64,000 bases of DNA from Pseudorhodoferax aquiterrae (GTDB lineage Bacteria > Pseudomonadota > Gammaproteobacteria > Burkholderiales > Burkholderiaceae_C), in NCBI RefSeq assembly GCF_014652235.1, contig NZ_BMYK01000022.1, positions 1 to 64,000 on the forward strand. Reading direction: 5' to 3'. A program made the position numbers and the translations under genes. Below are positions 17,067-25,862 of the stretch, piece by piece. The notes beneath the pieces are model-generated. The model had not been told where the DNA came from. It saw only the letters and a list, made by a program, of their open reading frames with translations, and made no database searches. Numbering within the stretch: position 1 is the stretch's first letter; each line of letters begins with the position of its first letter.

Positions 17067-17474
17067 CTAGTTGAGCGCCGTGGCGATGCGCACCTCGCCC
17101 GTCAGCACCTTGTGGATCGGGCAGGCATTGGCCACGGCCAGCAGGCGCTCGCGCTGGGCCGCCTCGAGCGGGCCTTGCAGCGTGATGCGGCGTTCGATGT
17201 CGGTGCCGGCCGTGCCCGGTGCGGCGGCGCGCAGCGTCAGCGCGACCTCGACGCCTTCCAGCGGCCACTGCTTGCGGGCCGCGAACATCTTGAGCGTGAT
17301 GGCCGTGCAGGCGCCCAGGCTGGACAGCAGCAGCGCGTGCGGCGTGGGCCCGGTGTCGCCGCCGCCCTGGGCCGCCGGCTCGTCCCCACTCCAGCGGTGG
17401 CCGGCCTCGTCGCGGAATTCGACGGCGTAGGGCGTGGCGCCCAGGGTGGCGTGCAGGGTGACATCGGCGGACAT
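17067..17474 (-). CDS. OsmC family peroxidase-like protein
   Basis: This 135-residue protein has the two redox cysteines of the OsmC/Ohr family, Cys56 in SLGACTAIT and Cys118 in ANACPIHK. The family reduces organic peroxides. The PIHK form groups it with OsmC-like proteins more than with Ohr. The start at 17474 follows AAGGAG. It is followed by the LysR gene on the other strand and preceded by uspA in the same direction, forming a stress-response neighbourhood. Confidence 0.9.
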   Translation of the reverse strand: MSADVTLHATLGATPYAVEFRDEAGHRWSGDEPAAQGGGDTGPTPHALLLSSLGACTAITLKMFAARKQWPLEGVEVALTLRAAAPGTAGTDIERRITLQGPLEAAQRERLLAVANACPIHKVLTGEVRIATALN

Positions 17475-17536
17475 GGCGCTCCTTCGGCAGGTGGACGGGC
17501 GCCGATGGTGCCACGGCCGCCGGCCGGGCCGCGCGC

Positions 17537-17983
17537 TCAGGCTTCGCTGCCGCGAACCACCAGCACCGGCACGCGCGCGTTCTGCAGCACGCGTTGCGTG
17601 ACGCTGCCCAGCAGCAGCTTCTCGATGCCGCGCCGGCCGTGCGAGCCCATCACGATCAGGTCGGCATCGCAGGTGCCGGCCGCCTGCAGGATGCCCTCCT
17701 CCGCGGCATGGCCCTCGACGGTAGCCGACTCGCAGGGCACGCCGGCGGCTTCGACGATGGCCAGCGCCGCGCGCAGCGCGCCTTCGGCATTGGCATTGGC
17801 GGCCGACAGGTACTCGGCCTGGCCCACGGCGGTGTCCGTGCCCACGCCCAGGAAGGGGTAGATGTCGATCACGTGGACGACGAAGAGCTCGGCCTGGAAG
17901 GCGCGGGCCAGTCCCACGGCGTGGCGCAGCGCGGCCAGCGCGGTCTGCGAGCCATCCACGGGCACCAGGATCTGCTTGTACAT
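17537..17983 (-). CDS. Universal stress protein, UspA family
   Basis: This 148-residue cytosolic protein begins [19 protein letters not shown] and has the ATP-binding signature [18 protein letters not shown] near residues 118-135, so it should be a nucleotide-binding UspA of the FG type. A clear AAGGAG precedes the start. It lies 62 bp upstream of the OsmC gene on the same strand. Confidence 0.93.
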   Translation of the reverse strand: MYKQILVPVDGSQTALAALRHAVGLARAFQAELFVVHVIDIYPFLGVGTDTAVGQAEYLSAANANAEGALRAALAIVEAAGVPCESATVEGHAAEEGILQAAGTCDADLIVMGSHGRRGIEKLLLGSVTQRVLQNARVPVLVVRGSEA

Positions 17984-18044
17984 GCGGGTCTCCTTGCAGG
18001 TAGCGAAGGCCCGAGTCTAGGCGCGCGCACCAGGGCGCAGGCCG

Positions 18045-18305
18045 CTATGCCAGCATGCCTTCGGCCACGGGCGGCGCCACCACCGGCACGACGAGCTCGA
18101 ACTCGCGCGCCACGCTTTGCTCGATGCGGGCGAACACCGCAGGGATCCGGCAGCTGCCGACATCGGATGCATCGCGCAGATGGCCTGCGATCTTGCCGTC
18201 CGGATAGATGCGAAAGGCCATGCCTTCGGAGAACTCCGGATCGGCCCAGAGGCGCTGGTTCAGTTCGGCCACGTACTGCACGTGGTTCAGGGGCTTGCGC
18301 TGCAT
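18045..18305 (-). CDS. Small hypothetical protein
   Basis: This 86-residue protein (MQRKPLNHVQYVAELN at the start) is not recognised. It is predicted soluble, with a tyrosine/aspartate-rich middle (FRIYPDGKIAGHLRDAS). It lies 2 bp after another unknown gene (18308-18613) in the same direction, so the two are likely a cotranscribed pair. Codon use matches its neighbours, which supports a real gene. Confidence 0.6.
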   Translation of the reverse strand: MQRKPLNHVQYVAELNQRLWADPEFSEGMAFRIYPDGKIAGHLRDASDVGSCRIPAVFARIEQSVAREFELVVPVVAPPVAEGMLA

Positions 18306-18307
18306 GG

Positions 18308-18613
18308 TCAAAAGCGTTCCAGGTCGGCCAGTTCCAGGCAGTCGCTGGGCTGGTTGTCCAGGGCCAGCGAGCGGCGGCCCTCTTCGCCCTGCACGACCTT
18401 CAGGCGCGGGCCCAGCGTCACCTGCGCGCCATCGCGCAGCAGGGCGTGCACCGGGTCGCCCGCGTCGATGCGCGCAGCCACCTGGTCGACCGGGACTTCG
18501 TGGGGCTCCTGCTGCCAGGCACCGCTGCCGTCGCCCTGCCCCAGCTGCACCGCCGTGAGTTGCTGGTTCTGGTAGCGCACGGCGGTCACGCAATAGTGGT
18601 TCTTGGTGGTCAT
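18308..18613 (-). CDS. Small hypothetical protein, possibly DUF3892-like
   Basis: This 101-residue protein begins MTTKNHYCVTAVRYQNQQ and looks like a compact beta-rich domain. The CVTAVRY opening resembles DUF3892 proteins, but the match is weak. The start at 18613 has the purine run AAAGGATG about 8 bases upstream, and longer frames lack a ribosome site. It is divergent from the Ada-AlkA gene and followed by a second small unknown gene. Confidence 0.6.
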   Translation of the reverse strand: MTTKNHYCVTAVRYQNQQLTAVQLGQGDGSGAWQQEPHEVPVDQVAARIDAGDPVHALLRDGAQVTLGPRLKVVQGEEGRRSLALDNQPSDCLELADLERF

Positions 18614-18758
18614 GGCAAGACATCCTTTCAACTGCCATGGTGCTGCCACGGGTGTGAACCGGCTGTCGGCCGGCGTCCCGCGGTGCTGTCGGCACGCAGC
18701 GAGGCACATGTCCGAAAACGGCGAGTCGCGCGGCGGCGCGCCACCTATGATCCCGGCC

Positions 18759-20294
18759 ATGGACCCGTCCACCCCCTCCCCCGGCGACCCCCTCGACGCA
18801 GCCCGCTACCGCGCGCTGGCCGCCCGCGATGCGCGCTTCGACGGCCGCTTCTTCACGGGCGTCACCAGCACCGGCATCTACTGCCGGCCGGTCTGCAGCG
18901 TGAAGACGCCGCGGCGCGAGAACTGCCGCTTTTTCGAGCACGCCGCCCAGGCCGAGCGTGCGGGCTTTCGCCCCTGCCTGCGCTGCCGGCCCGAATTGGC
19001 GCCGCAGGCCCTGCCCTGGTCCACGCAGGACGCCTCCAGCATCCTCGCCCAGCAGGCCGCGCGGCTGCTCGACGCGCCGGATGCCTGGCCCGAGGCCGGC
19101 CCGACGGTGCAGGCCCTGGCCGAGCGGCTGGGTGTGTCCGACCGGCACGTGCGCCGCATCTTCGAGGCGCAGTTCGGCGTCTCGCCGCTGCAGTACCTGC
19201 AGACCCGCCGGTTGCTGGCGGCCAAGCAGCTGCTGGCCGACACCGACCTGCCCGTCGCCCAGGTGGCCCAGGCCAGCGGTTTCCACAGCCTGCGCCGCTT
19301 CAACGCGGCCTTCGTCGCACACTACGGGCTCAATCCCGCCGCCCTGCGCCGCGCCGGCGGCCAGCGCGAAGGCCAGGGCAGCCAGGTGCGGCTCGGCTAC
19401 CGCCCGCCGTACGACTGGCAGGCCATGTTGGCCTTCTTCGCGGCGCGCCAGATCCCGGGCATGGAGACCGTGGCCGGCCCCGCGGCGGCGGCGCCCGGCA
19501 TCGCCCGCACGCTGGCCCTGCAGGTGGCCGGGCAGCGGCACGAGGGCTGGCTGCACATGGCCTTCGCGCCCGAGCGCCACCAGCTGCTGCTGCGCGTGTC
19601 CGACAGCCTGCGCGCGGTGCTGCCGCTCGTGATCCGGCGTGTGCGCGTGCTGCTGGACCTGGATGCCGATCCGCAGGCCATCCACGCCGTGCTGGGCGCG
19701 CGCTTTCCCGATGGTGCCGGCCTGCGCGTGCCGGGCTGCATGGACGGCTACGAGCTGGCCGTGCGCGCCGTGCTGGGCCAGCAGATCACGGTGGCGGCCG
19801 CGCGCACGCTGGCCAGCCGCCTGGTCACGCGCTTCGGCCAGCCCATCGCCACGCCGGAACCCGGTCTCACCCATCTGTTTCCGGCGCCGCAGGCGCTGGC
19901 CGATCTCGGCGATGCCGCCGGCGACGCGCTGGGCGGCCTGGGCATCGTGCGCCAGCGCCAGGCCGCCATCGTGGCGCTGTCGCGCGCCGCGGCGGACGGG
20001 CTGAACCTGCAGCCCGGTGGCGACGTGCCGGCCACCATCGCCGCGCTCAAGGCCCTGCCCGGCATCGGCGACTGGACCGCGCAGTACATCGCCATGCGCG
20101 CGCTGCGCTGGCCCGACGCCTTCCCCGCCGGCGACGTGGCGCTGCACAACGCGCTGGGCGTGCGCGATGCGCCGCAGCCCGCGCGCGCGGCCGAGGCCGC
20201 GTCCGAACCCTGGAAGCCCTGGCGCAGCTATGCCGTGCTGCGCGCCTGGGCGCTGCTGCCGGCACGCCCCACCCCGAAGACCCCGAAGGAATGA
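18759..20294 (+). CDS. Ada-AlkA fusion: methyl-sensing regulator and 3-methyladenine DNA glycosylase
   Basis: This 511-residue protein joins three parts. Residues 1-85 form an Ada zinc/methyl-acceptor domain with Cys42, Cys46, Cys73 and Cys76, where Cys42 (GIYCRPVC) is the expected acceptor. Residues about 95-190 form an AraC-type helix-turn-helix. The rest is AlkA-like, with a helix-hairpin-helix (LPGIGDWTAQYIAMRAL) and probable catalytic Asp459 (FPAGDVAL). It would sense methyl phosphotriesters, activate repair genes and remove alkylated bases. The ATG at 18759 was chosen by homology, and 18747 is also possible. It overlaps ogt by 4 bp. Confidence 0.93.
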   Translation: MDPSTPSPGDPLDAARYRALAARDARFDGRFFTGVTSTGIYCRPVCSVKTPRRENCRFFEHAAQAERAGFRPCLRCRPELAPQALPWSTQDASSILAQQAARLLDAPDAWPEAGPTVQALAERLGVSDRHVRRIFEAQFGVSPLQYLQTRRLLAAKQLLADTDLPVAQVAQASGFHSLRRFNAAFVAHYGLNPAALRRAGGQREGQGSQVRLGYRPPYDWQAMLAFFAARQIPGMETVAGPAAAAPGIARTLALQVAGQRHEGWLHMAFAPERHQLLLRVSDSLRAVLPLVIRRVRVLLDLDADPQAIHAVLGARFPDGAGLRVPGCMDGYELAVRAVLGQQITVAAARTLASRLVTRFGQPIATPEPGLTHLFPAPQALADLGDAAGDALGGLGIVRQRQAAIVALSRAAADGLNLQPGGDVPATIAALKALPGIGDWTAQYIAMRALRWPDAFPAGDVALHNALGVRDAPQPARAAEAASEPWKPWRSYAVLRAWALLPARPTPKTPKE

Positions 20295-20806
20295 GCATGC
20301 AGTTCCACCCGTCCACCGTCCACACCCGCATCGACACGCCGCTGGGCGCCATGGTGCTGTCGGCCTCCGAGGCCGGCCTGAACGGCGCCTGGTTCGACGG
20401 CCAGCGCCACCAGCCCCTGCACGATGCCTGGCCCCGGGCCGCGCGGCATCCGGTGCTGCTGGCCGCGCAGGAGCAGTTGCTGGCCTACTTCGCCGGCGCG
20501 CGCGAACGCTTCGAGCTGCCGCTGGACCTGTCCGGCGGCACCGCGTTCCAACGCGCGGTCTGGCAGGCTTTGCTGGCGATCGCGCCCGGCGCTACCTGCA
20601 GCTATGGCGCGCTCGCCCACCGTCTCGCGCGGCCGGCTGCCGTGCGCGCCGTGGGCGCGGCCGTGGGCCGCAATCCGATCAGCGTGATCGTGCCCTGCCA
20701 CCGCGTGCTCGGCCATGCCGGAGCGCTGACGGGCTACGCGGGCGGCTTGCCGCGCAAGAGCGCATTGCTGCGGCGCGAGAGCGCGCTGCTGGAGCTCGCC
20801 GCATGA
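20291..20806 (+). CDS. ogt: Methylated-DNA--protein-cysteine methyltransferase
   Basis: This 171-residue enzyme repairs O6-methylguanine and O4-methylthymine by moving the alkyl group to its own cysteine, Cys136 in the signature IVPCHRVLG. The helix-turn-helix DNA-binding segment (SYGALAHRLARPAAVRAVG) precedes it. It overlaps the Ada-AlkA gene and the next transporter gene by 4 bp each, giving a compact adaptive-response operon. It may be annotated ada or ogt; the absence of the N-terminal Ada domain favours ogt. Confidence 0.95.
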   Translation: MSMQFHPSTVHTRIDTPLGAMVLSASEAGLNGAWFDGQRHQPLHDAWPRAARHPVLLAAQEQLLAYFAGARERFELPLDLSGGTAFQRAVWQALLAIAPGATCSYGALAHRLARPAAVRAVGAAVGRNPISVIVPCHRVLGHAGALTGYAGGLPRKSALLRRESALLELAA

Positions 20807-21717
20807 GCCAGCCGCGCAGCGCCTGGCTCGGCGACTTTTTGCTGCTCTCGGCGCTGTGGGGCGCCTCCTTCCTGTTCATGCGCAATGCCGCGATGGAGCT
20901 GGGGCCGCTGCCCACGGCCGCCGCGCGCGTGGGCATCGCGGCGCTGTGCCTGCTGCCGCTGCTGTGGCGGCGCGGCCTGCTGCCCGAACTCGTGCGCCAC
21001 CACCGGCCCGTGCTGTTCGTGGGCCTGCTCAACTCCGGCATCCCGTTCGCGCTGTACTCGTACGCCGTGCTGTCGATCTCCACCGGCCTGTCGGCCATCC
21101 TCAACGCCACGGTGCCGCTGTTCGGCGCGGTCGTGGCCTGGGCCTGGCTGCGCGAGCGGCCCGGCGCCTCGCGCAGCCTCGGCCTGGCCCTGGGATTCGT
21201 GGGCGTGGCGCTGCTGGCCTGGAACAAGGCCAGCTTCACGCCCAAGGCCGGCGCCGCCGCCACGGGCTGGGCCGTGCTGGCCTGCCTGCTGGCCTGCGTC
21301 TGCTATGCGCTGGCCGCCACCTTCACCAAGCGCTACCTGGCCGAGGTCAAGCCGCTGGTGCTGGCCGCCGGCAGCCAGCTGGGCGCCACGCTGGGCCTGG
21401 CGCTGCCGGCGCTGTGGCTGTGGCCCGGCCGGGCGCCCAGCCTCACGGCCCTCGCCAGCCTGCTCGCCGTGGGCGTACTGTGCACGGCGCTGGCCTACAT
21501 CCTGTTCTTCCGTCTGATCTCCACCGTGGGCCCGGCCCGCACGCTGACCGTGACCTTCGTGGTGCCGGTGTTCGGCGTGCTGTACGGCACGCTGCTGCTG
21601 AGCGAAGCGCTGACGCCGGCGATGCTGGGCTGCGGCGTGGTGATCCTGTGCGGGACGGCCTTGGCGACGGGGGTGGTGCGCTTGCCTGCACGCAAAGTCG
21701 TCGCCGACCGCCCGTAA
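20803..21717 (+). CDS. EamA/DMT family transporter
   Basis: This 304-residue inner-membrane protein has two EamA repeats with about ten helices (first repeat starting WLGDFLLLSALWGASFLFMR, second near residue 150). DMT proteins export amino acids and metabolites. The ATG overlaps the ogt stop, so it is probably read with the repair operon. A link to alkylation stress is possible but unsupported beyond position. No substrate can be assigned. Confidence 0.9.
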   Translation: MSQPRSAWLGDFLLLSALWGASFLFMRNAAMELGPLPTAAARVGIAALCLLPLLWRRGLLPELVRHHRPVLFVGLLNSGIPFALYSYAVLSISTGLSAILNATVPLFGAVVAWAWLRERPGASRSLGLALGFVGVALLAWNKASFTPKAGAAATGWAVLACLLACVCYALAATFTKRYLAEVKPLVLAAGSQLGATLGLALPALWLWPGRAPSLTALASLLAVGVLCTALAYILFFRLISTVGPARTLTVTFVVPVFGVLYGTLLLSEALTPAMLGCGVVILCGTALATGVVRLPARKVVADRP

Positions 21718-21732
21718 CACCCGGCAACACTT

Positions 21733-21749
21733 TTGCTGGTTTGCAGCAA
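21733..21749. promoter_or_regulatory. Palindrome upstream of the ggt sigma-54 promoter
   Basis: TTGCTG-GTTTG-CAGCAA is a perfect 6-5-6 inverted repeat, 21 bases before the -24 element. It may be an activator site, although enhancer sites usually sit farther from sigma-54 promoters. It could also be a weak hairpin after the transporter gene. Confidence 0.4.
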
Positions 21750-21770
21750 TGGCCGCGGCGACGGCGTGGC

Positions 21771-21786
21771 TGGCACAGTCGATGCT
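21771..21786 (+). promoter_or_regulatory. Sigma-54 promoter for ggt
   Basis: TGGCACAGTCGATGCT matches the RpoN consensus TGGCAC-r-N4-TTGCW except for one base, with the invariant GG and GC separated by exactly 10 bases. The start site would be near 21797, giving a leader of about 55 bases. This implies nitrogen or enhancer-protein control of gamma-glutamyltransferase. Confidence 0.75.
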
Positions 21787-21851
21787 TCCCACGTCGCCCT
21801 GTGCCCCATCGTGGGGCGCAGCTTCCCTGTTCCGAGGTCTATCCCTTACCA

Positions 21852-23831
21852 ATGAAATTCACAACACGCACCCCTCTCTGGATCGCGACCCCCATTGCCA
21901 TCGCGCTCGCGGTCGTCGCCTGCGGCGGAGATGGCGACGACCTGATCGTCGACACCAACGCGAGCAGTTGTTCCCTGCTGAACAGCAGCGGCACGCCCGT
22001 CACGGTCGGCTCCGGCCTGGCCGGCGACCCGGCAGCGCCGGAGGCGGCTTCCGACTACCGCCTCGGGTACAAGGCCAAGAACTCCAACAGCTACATGGTG
22101 GTGGCCAACACGCCGCTGGCCGTCAAGGCGGGCTGCGAGGTCCTGAAGGCCGGCGGCACGGCCGCCGATGCGGCGATCGCCGTGCAGGCCGTGCTGGGCC
22201 TGGTGGAGCCGCAGTCGAGCACCATCGCCGGCAGCGCGTTCATGATGTATTACGACGCCAGGACCAAGAAGATCACGGCCTACGACGGCCGCGAGACGGC
22301 CCCTGCGGCCGCCACGAACTACTACCTTGTCCGCCAGGACCAGGCCGATGCCAGCTCGCCCGCTCCTGTGCCGAATGCCCGGCGCAGCGGCCGCTCCATC
22401 GGCGTGCCGGGCGTGATGCGCATGATGGAGATGGCGCACAAGGAACATGGCCGGCTCAAGTGGAACGGGCTGTTCGACGAAGGCATCAACCTGGCGACCA
22501 ATGGCTATGTCATTCCGCGCCGCATGGGCGACGCCATCGGCAGCAATGCCAACAACCTGCGGCTCGACGCGAATGCCGTGGCGGCCTTCTTCAACCCGGA
22601 TGGCACGCCGAAGAAGGCCGGCGACACGACCAAGAACCTGCCCTACGCCGACACGCTGAAGGCGCTGGCCAGCCAGGGCGCCAACGCGCTGCACACGGGC
22701 CCCATCGCCGAGGCCATCGTGGCCAAGGTGGCGCAGAGCGTCGGCGACGACACCGCCCGCACGCCGATCACCCCGGGCCTCATGACCATGGCCGATCTGG
22801 CAGGCTACCAGGCCAAGAAGCGCGACCCGGCCTGCATCACCTACCGCGCCTACTACGTCTGCTCGATGGCCCCCCCGTCGTCGGGCGGCATCGCAGTGGC
22901 CCAGACCCTGGGCATCCTGGAGAACTTCACGCTCTCGGGCTACGGTCCCACCAATCCCGAGAACGAAGGCGGCGTGCCCAGCGTGATGGGCGTGCACCTG
23001 GTGTCCGAAGCCGAGCGCCTGGCCTATGCCGACCGCGACAAGTACGTGGCCGACACGGACTACATCCCGCTCCCCGGCAACGGCATGTCCACCATGCTGG
23101 ACAAGAACTACCTGAAGAGCCGCGCGGCGCTGATCAACACGGCAACCAGCATGCGCACGGCCCAGCCGGGCGATCTGGGCAGCGTGCCGCTGGGACGTGA
23201 CACCACGACCGAAGCCGGCACCACGCACTTCTCCATCGTCGACTCCTACGGCAACGTCGCCTCGGTCACGTCCACGGTCGAGTCTTCCATGGGGTCGTTC
23301 CACATGACCGGCGGCTTCCTGCTGACCAACCAGCTGACCGACTTCTCGGCCAACCCGGTGGACAGCACGAACACCCTGGTCGCCAACCGCATCGCCCCCG
23401 GCAAGCGTCCCCGCAGCACCATGGCACCCACGCTGGTGTTCCGCGGCGCCGACACCAACGACTTCATGATGGCCACCGGCTCGCCGGGCGGCGGCACCAT
23501 CATCCAGTACGTGGTCAAGACCGTGGTCGGCGCGCTCGACTGGGGCCTGGATGCGCAGCAGGCCACCTCGCTGGTGGACTTCGGCGCGGCCAACAGCGCC
23601 ACCACCAACGTCGACGGCTCCAACGCCAGGACCACCGCCAACCCCAACGCCACGCTGGACCTCACGGGACTCGTGAGCGGCCTGCAGGCCATGGGCCACA
23701 CGGTGAACTCCGGCGCCCAGTCCAGCGGCATCTCCACCGTCATGCGCGTGCAGAAGGACGGCAAGTGGGTGCTGCAGGGCGGCGTGGACCCGCGCCGCGA
23801 AGGCATCGTGCTGGGCGACGGCGCGCTGTAA
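21852..23831 (+). CDS. ggt: Gamma-glutamyltransferase, predicted lipoprotein
   Basis: This 659-residue enzyme should cleave gamma-glutamyl bonds of glutathione and similar peptides outside the cytoplasm. The N-terminus is a signal peptide with lipobox VVAC-GGDGD, unlike the soluble periplasmic enzyme of E. coli. GGT motifs include GGTAADAAIAVQAVLGLVEP and the autoprocessing site EAGTTHFSIVDSYGNVASVT, whose Thr457 would become the nucleophile of the small subunit. It has its own sigma-54-type promoter and is closed by a strong terminator, so it is a single-gene unit that probably supplies amino nitrogen. Confidence 0.95.
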   Translation: MKFTTRTPLWIATPIAIALAVVACGGDGDDLIVDTNASSCSLLNSSGTPVTVGSGLAGDPAAPEAASDYRLGYKAKNSNSYMVVANTPLAVKAGCEVLKAGGTAADAAIAVQAVLGLVEPQSSTIAGSAFMMYYDARTKKITAYDGRETAPAAATNYYLVRQDQADASSPAPVPNARRSGRSIGVPGVMRMMEMAHKEHGRLKWNGLFDEGINLATNGYVIPRRMGDAIGSNANNLRLDANAVAAFFNPDGTPKKAGDTTKNLPYADTLKALASQGANALHTGPIAEAIVAKVAQSVGDDTARTPITPGLMTMADLAGYQAKKRDPACITYRAYYVCSMAPPSSGGIAVAQTLGILENFTLSGYGPTNPENEGGVPSVMGVHLVSEAERLAYADRDKYVADTDYIPLPGNGMSTMLDKNYLKSRAALINTATSMRTAQPGDLGSVPLGRDTTTEAGTTHFSIVDSYGNVASVTSTVESSMGSFHMTGGFLLTNQLTDFSANPVDSTNTLVANRIAPGKRPRSTMAPTLVFRGADTNDFMMATGSPGGGTIIQYVVKTVVGALDWGLDAQQATSLVDFGAANSATTNVDGSNARTTANPNATLDLTGLVSGLQAMGHTVNSGAQSSGISTVMRVQKDGKWVLQGGVDPRREGIVLGDGAL

Positions 23832-23847
23832 CGCCGCCCCACCCCGC

Positions 23848-23882
23848 AGCGCAAGGCCCGGCAACGGGCCTTGCGCTTTTTT
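23848..23882 (+). terminator. Intrinsic terminator of ggt
   Basis: AGCGCAAGGCCC (23848-23859) pairs perfectly with GGGCCTTGCGCT (23866-23877) around a 6-base loop, and is followed by a run of T (23877-23882). It is a textbook terminator 16 bases after the stop codon. Confidence 0.93.
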
Positions 23883-23895
23883 CTGGCGCGCCACC

Positions 23896-24780
23896 TCAGC
23901 GCGCCGGCATCTCCAGCAGGGCCCGCAGCGTCAACTCCGTCGGCCCGTCGTCCAGCCTGGCCCGGTGCGCGATGCCCAGCGCACGCGACAGCGCCGGCCG
24001 CAAGGGCCGCATGGCAATGCGCTGGTCCGGCAGCGGCGCGCCGGCCTCGTGCGGCAGCAACGCGGCGCCGTAGCCCGCCGCCACCAGGCTCTTCATCGCG
24101 TCGTTGTAGTTCAGGGCGATGCGCGCCTGCGGCCGCTCGCCGGCCGCCGCGAACCATTCGGCGGTCTGGCGCGACAGCCGGGTGCCGCTGTCGTTGGCGA
24201 TCAGGGGCCGGGCGGCCAGCCAGGCGGGCGTCACCTGCCGCGGCGGCTTCCAGTCCGCGGGCACGAAGGCCAGCACGGGGTCCTGGCGCCAGGCCCGCAG
24301 GCGCAGACCACGCAGGGCCGGCTGCGGCAGCGCGACGATGCCGATGTCCAGGTTGCCGGCAGCCAGGCGTGCGAGCGTCTCCACGCTGGTCATCACCGCG
24401 ACCTGCACGTCGATCTGCGGATGCTGCACGGCCAGGGCCTGCAGCGCCTGCGGCAGCAGGTGCGCCAGCGCACCCGTGGAAGCCCCCAGCCGCACGCGGC
24501 CGCCGCGGGCGGCGACCTGGGCCTGCACGGCCTGCAACAGTTCGTCGGCCTCGGCGAGCAGCCGCCGCGCCTTGTCGATCAGCAGGCCGCCGGCGGATGT
24601 CGCCGTCACGCCCGAAGGTGCGCGGTGCAGCAGGCGCGTGCCCAGCCGGGCTTCGAGCTGGGCCACGTGCAGCGTCACGGTGGGCGGCGCCAGGTGCAGC
24701 GCTTTGGCTGCCGCGGCGAACGAGCCGAGGTCGGCCACCGTCAGCAGCGTGCGCAGTCGGTCGAGATTGAGTTCGCGCAT
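23896..24780 (-). CDS. LysR family transcriptional regulator
   Basis: This 294-residue protein has the LysR helix-turn-helix ([20 protein letters not shown], then [20 protein letters not shown]) and a LysR substrate-binding domain ([19 protein letters not shown] onward). It diverges from argC across 116 bp that contain a clear palindrome, so control of argC is the simplest reading. Other targets are possible, as argC of Burkholderiales is not usually beside a LysR gene. Confidence 0.92.
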   Translation of the reverse strand: MRELNLDRLRTLLTVADLGSFAAAAKALHLAPPTVTLHVAQLEARLGTRLLHRAPSGVTATSAGGLLIDKARRLLAEADELLQAVQAQVAARGGRVRLGASTGALAHLLPQALQALAVQHPQIDVQVAVMTSVETLARLAAGNLDIGIVALPQPALRGLRLRAWRQDPVLAFVPADWKPPRQVTPAWLAARPLIANDSGTRLSRQTAEWFAAAGERPQARIALNYNDAMKSLVAAGYGAALLPHEAGAPLPDQRIAMRPLRPALSRALGIAHRARLDDGPTELTLRALLEMPAR

Positions 24781-24801
24781 GGTCGGCCCCTCGCCGTTTG
24801 G

Positions 24802-24820
24802 GATTCAGGTTTGCTGAATC
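24802..24820. promoter_or_regulatory. Operator candidate between lysR and argC
   Basis: GATTCAG (24802-24808) and CTGAATC (24814-24820) form a perfect 7-bp inverted repeat with a 5-base spacer. A third half-site, GATTCAA, follows at 24833-24839, three helical turns from the first. A repeated site of this kind suits LysR binding to a recognition and an activation site. Confidence 0.65.
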
Positions 24821-24896
24821 CGCAGTTTGTCAGATTCAACTGGTCTGCACTCGAAAGGCGCGTCACCATGCGCTCCGATCCTTGCTGGAGCACTCC

Positions 24897-25841
24897 ATGA
24901 CCCCTCTCGTTTTCATCGATGGCGACCAAGGCACGACCGGCCTGCAGGTGCGCCAGTGGCTGGCCGGCCGGACCGATCTGCGCGTGCTGCAGCTGCCGCC
25001 GGCGCAGCGCAAGAGCGCCGCCCACCGCGCCGAGGCGCTGAACGACTGCGACATCGCCCTGCTGTGCCTGCCCGACGCCGCCGCGCGGGAAGCCGTGGCA
25101 CTGGTGCGCCGTCCCGGCGTGCGCGTCATCGATGCCAGCTCGGCCCACCGCACGTCGCCGGGCTGGGTCTACGGCCTGCCGGAGCTCGAGGCGGCGCAGG
25201 CCGAGCGGATCGCCCGCGCGGACCGCGTCAGCAATCCGGGCTGCTACCCGACCGGTGCCGTGGCCCTGCTGCGGCCGCTGGTCGACGCCGGCCTGCTCCC
25301 GGCCGACCATCCGCTGGCGATCCATGCGGTGTCCGGCTACTCGGGGCGCGGTCGCGCCGGGCTCGAGGACCACGAGGGCGCCGGCGCAGCCGACGCCCCG
25401 CCGCTGCAGGTCTATGGGCTGGGCCTGCAGCACAAGCATGTGCCGGAGATCCAGCAGCATGCCGGCCTGGCGCACGCGCCCGCGTTCGTGCCGGCCTACG
25501 GGCACTACCGGCAAGGCATCGTGCTCACGATCGCGCTGCACCAGCGCCTGCTGCCCGCTGGCGTGACGGCCGCGCAGTTGCACGCCGCGCTGCAGGCGCG
25601 CTATGCGGGCCAGCCCTGCATCGAGCTGCAGCCGCTGGGCGGCGACGTCGATGGCCAGCGGCTCGATCCGCGCGCGCTGAACGGCAGCAACCGCCTGCGG
25701 CTCGCGGTGTTCGGCCAACCGCGCACCGGCCAGATTCTGCTGGCCGCGGTGTTCGACAACCTGGGCAAGGGCGCGGCCGGCGCGGCGGTGCAGAACCTGG
25801 ACCTGATGCTCGGGCTCGACCGGCAGCCACTGGCCGCATGA
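24897..25841 (+). CDS. argC: N-acetyl-gamma-glutamyl-phosphate reductase (short type)
   Basis: This 314-residue enzyme makes N-acetylglutamate semialdehyde in arginine synthesis. The catalytic Cys116 lies in [14 protein letters not shown], and the nucleotide-binding start [14 protein letters not shown] and the later [10 protein letters not shown] segment are typical of the short ArgC group. The ATG at 24897 follows GCTGGAGCACTCC. It stands alone with a divergent LysR regulator and is not in an arginine operon, so it may be a second copy or serve ornithine/polyamine supply. Confidence 0.92.
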   Translation: MTPLVFIDGDQGTTGLQVRQWLAGRTDLRVLQLPPAQRKSAAHRAEALNDCDIALLCLPDAAAREAVALVRRPGVRVIDASSAHRTSPGWVYGLPELEAAQAERIARADRVSNPGCYPTGAVALLRPLVDAGLLPADHPLAIHAVSGYSGRGRAGLEDHEGAGAADAPPLQVYGLGLQHKHVPEIQQHAGLAHAPAFVPAYGHYRQGIVLTIALHQRLLPAGVTAAQLHAALQARYAGQPCIELQPLGGDVDGQRLDPRALNGSNRLRLAVFGQPRTGQILLAAVFDNLGKGAAGAAVQNLDLMLGLDRQPLAA

Positions 25842-25855
25842 GCCCGGCGCCGGGC
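25842..25855. terminator. GC-rich palindrome between convergent genes
   Basis: GCCCGGCGCCGGGC is a perfect 14-base palindrome immediately after the argC stop and 7 bases before the chemoreceptor stop. There is no T-run. It may block read-through in both directions, but support is weak. Confidence 0.3.
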
Positions 25856-25862
25856 CTGCCGG

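Noticed and set aside
20060-20294. Separate small gene at the end of the Ada-AlkA fusion
   Set aside because: The helix-hairpin-helix and catalytic Asp459 belong to the continuous 511-residue frame, so there is no gene break.
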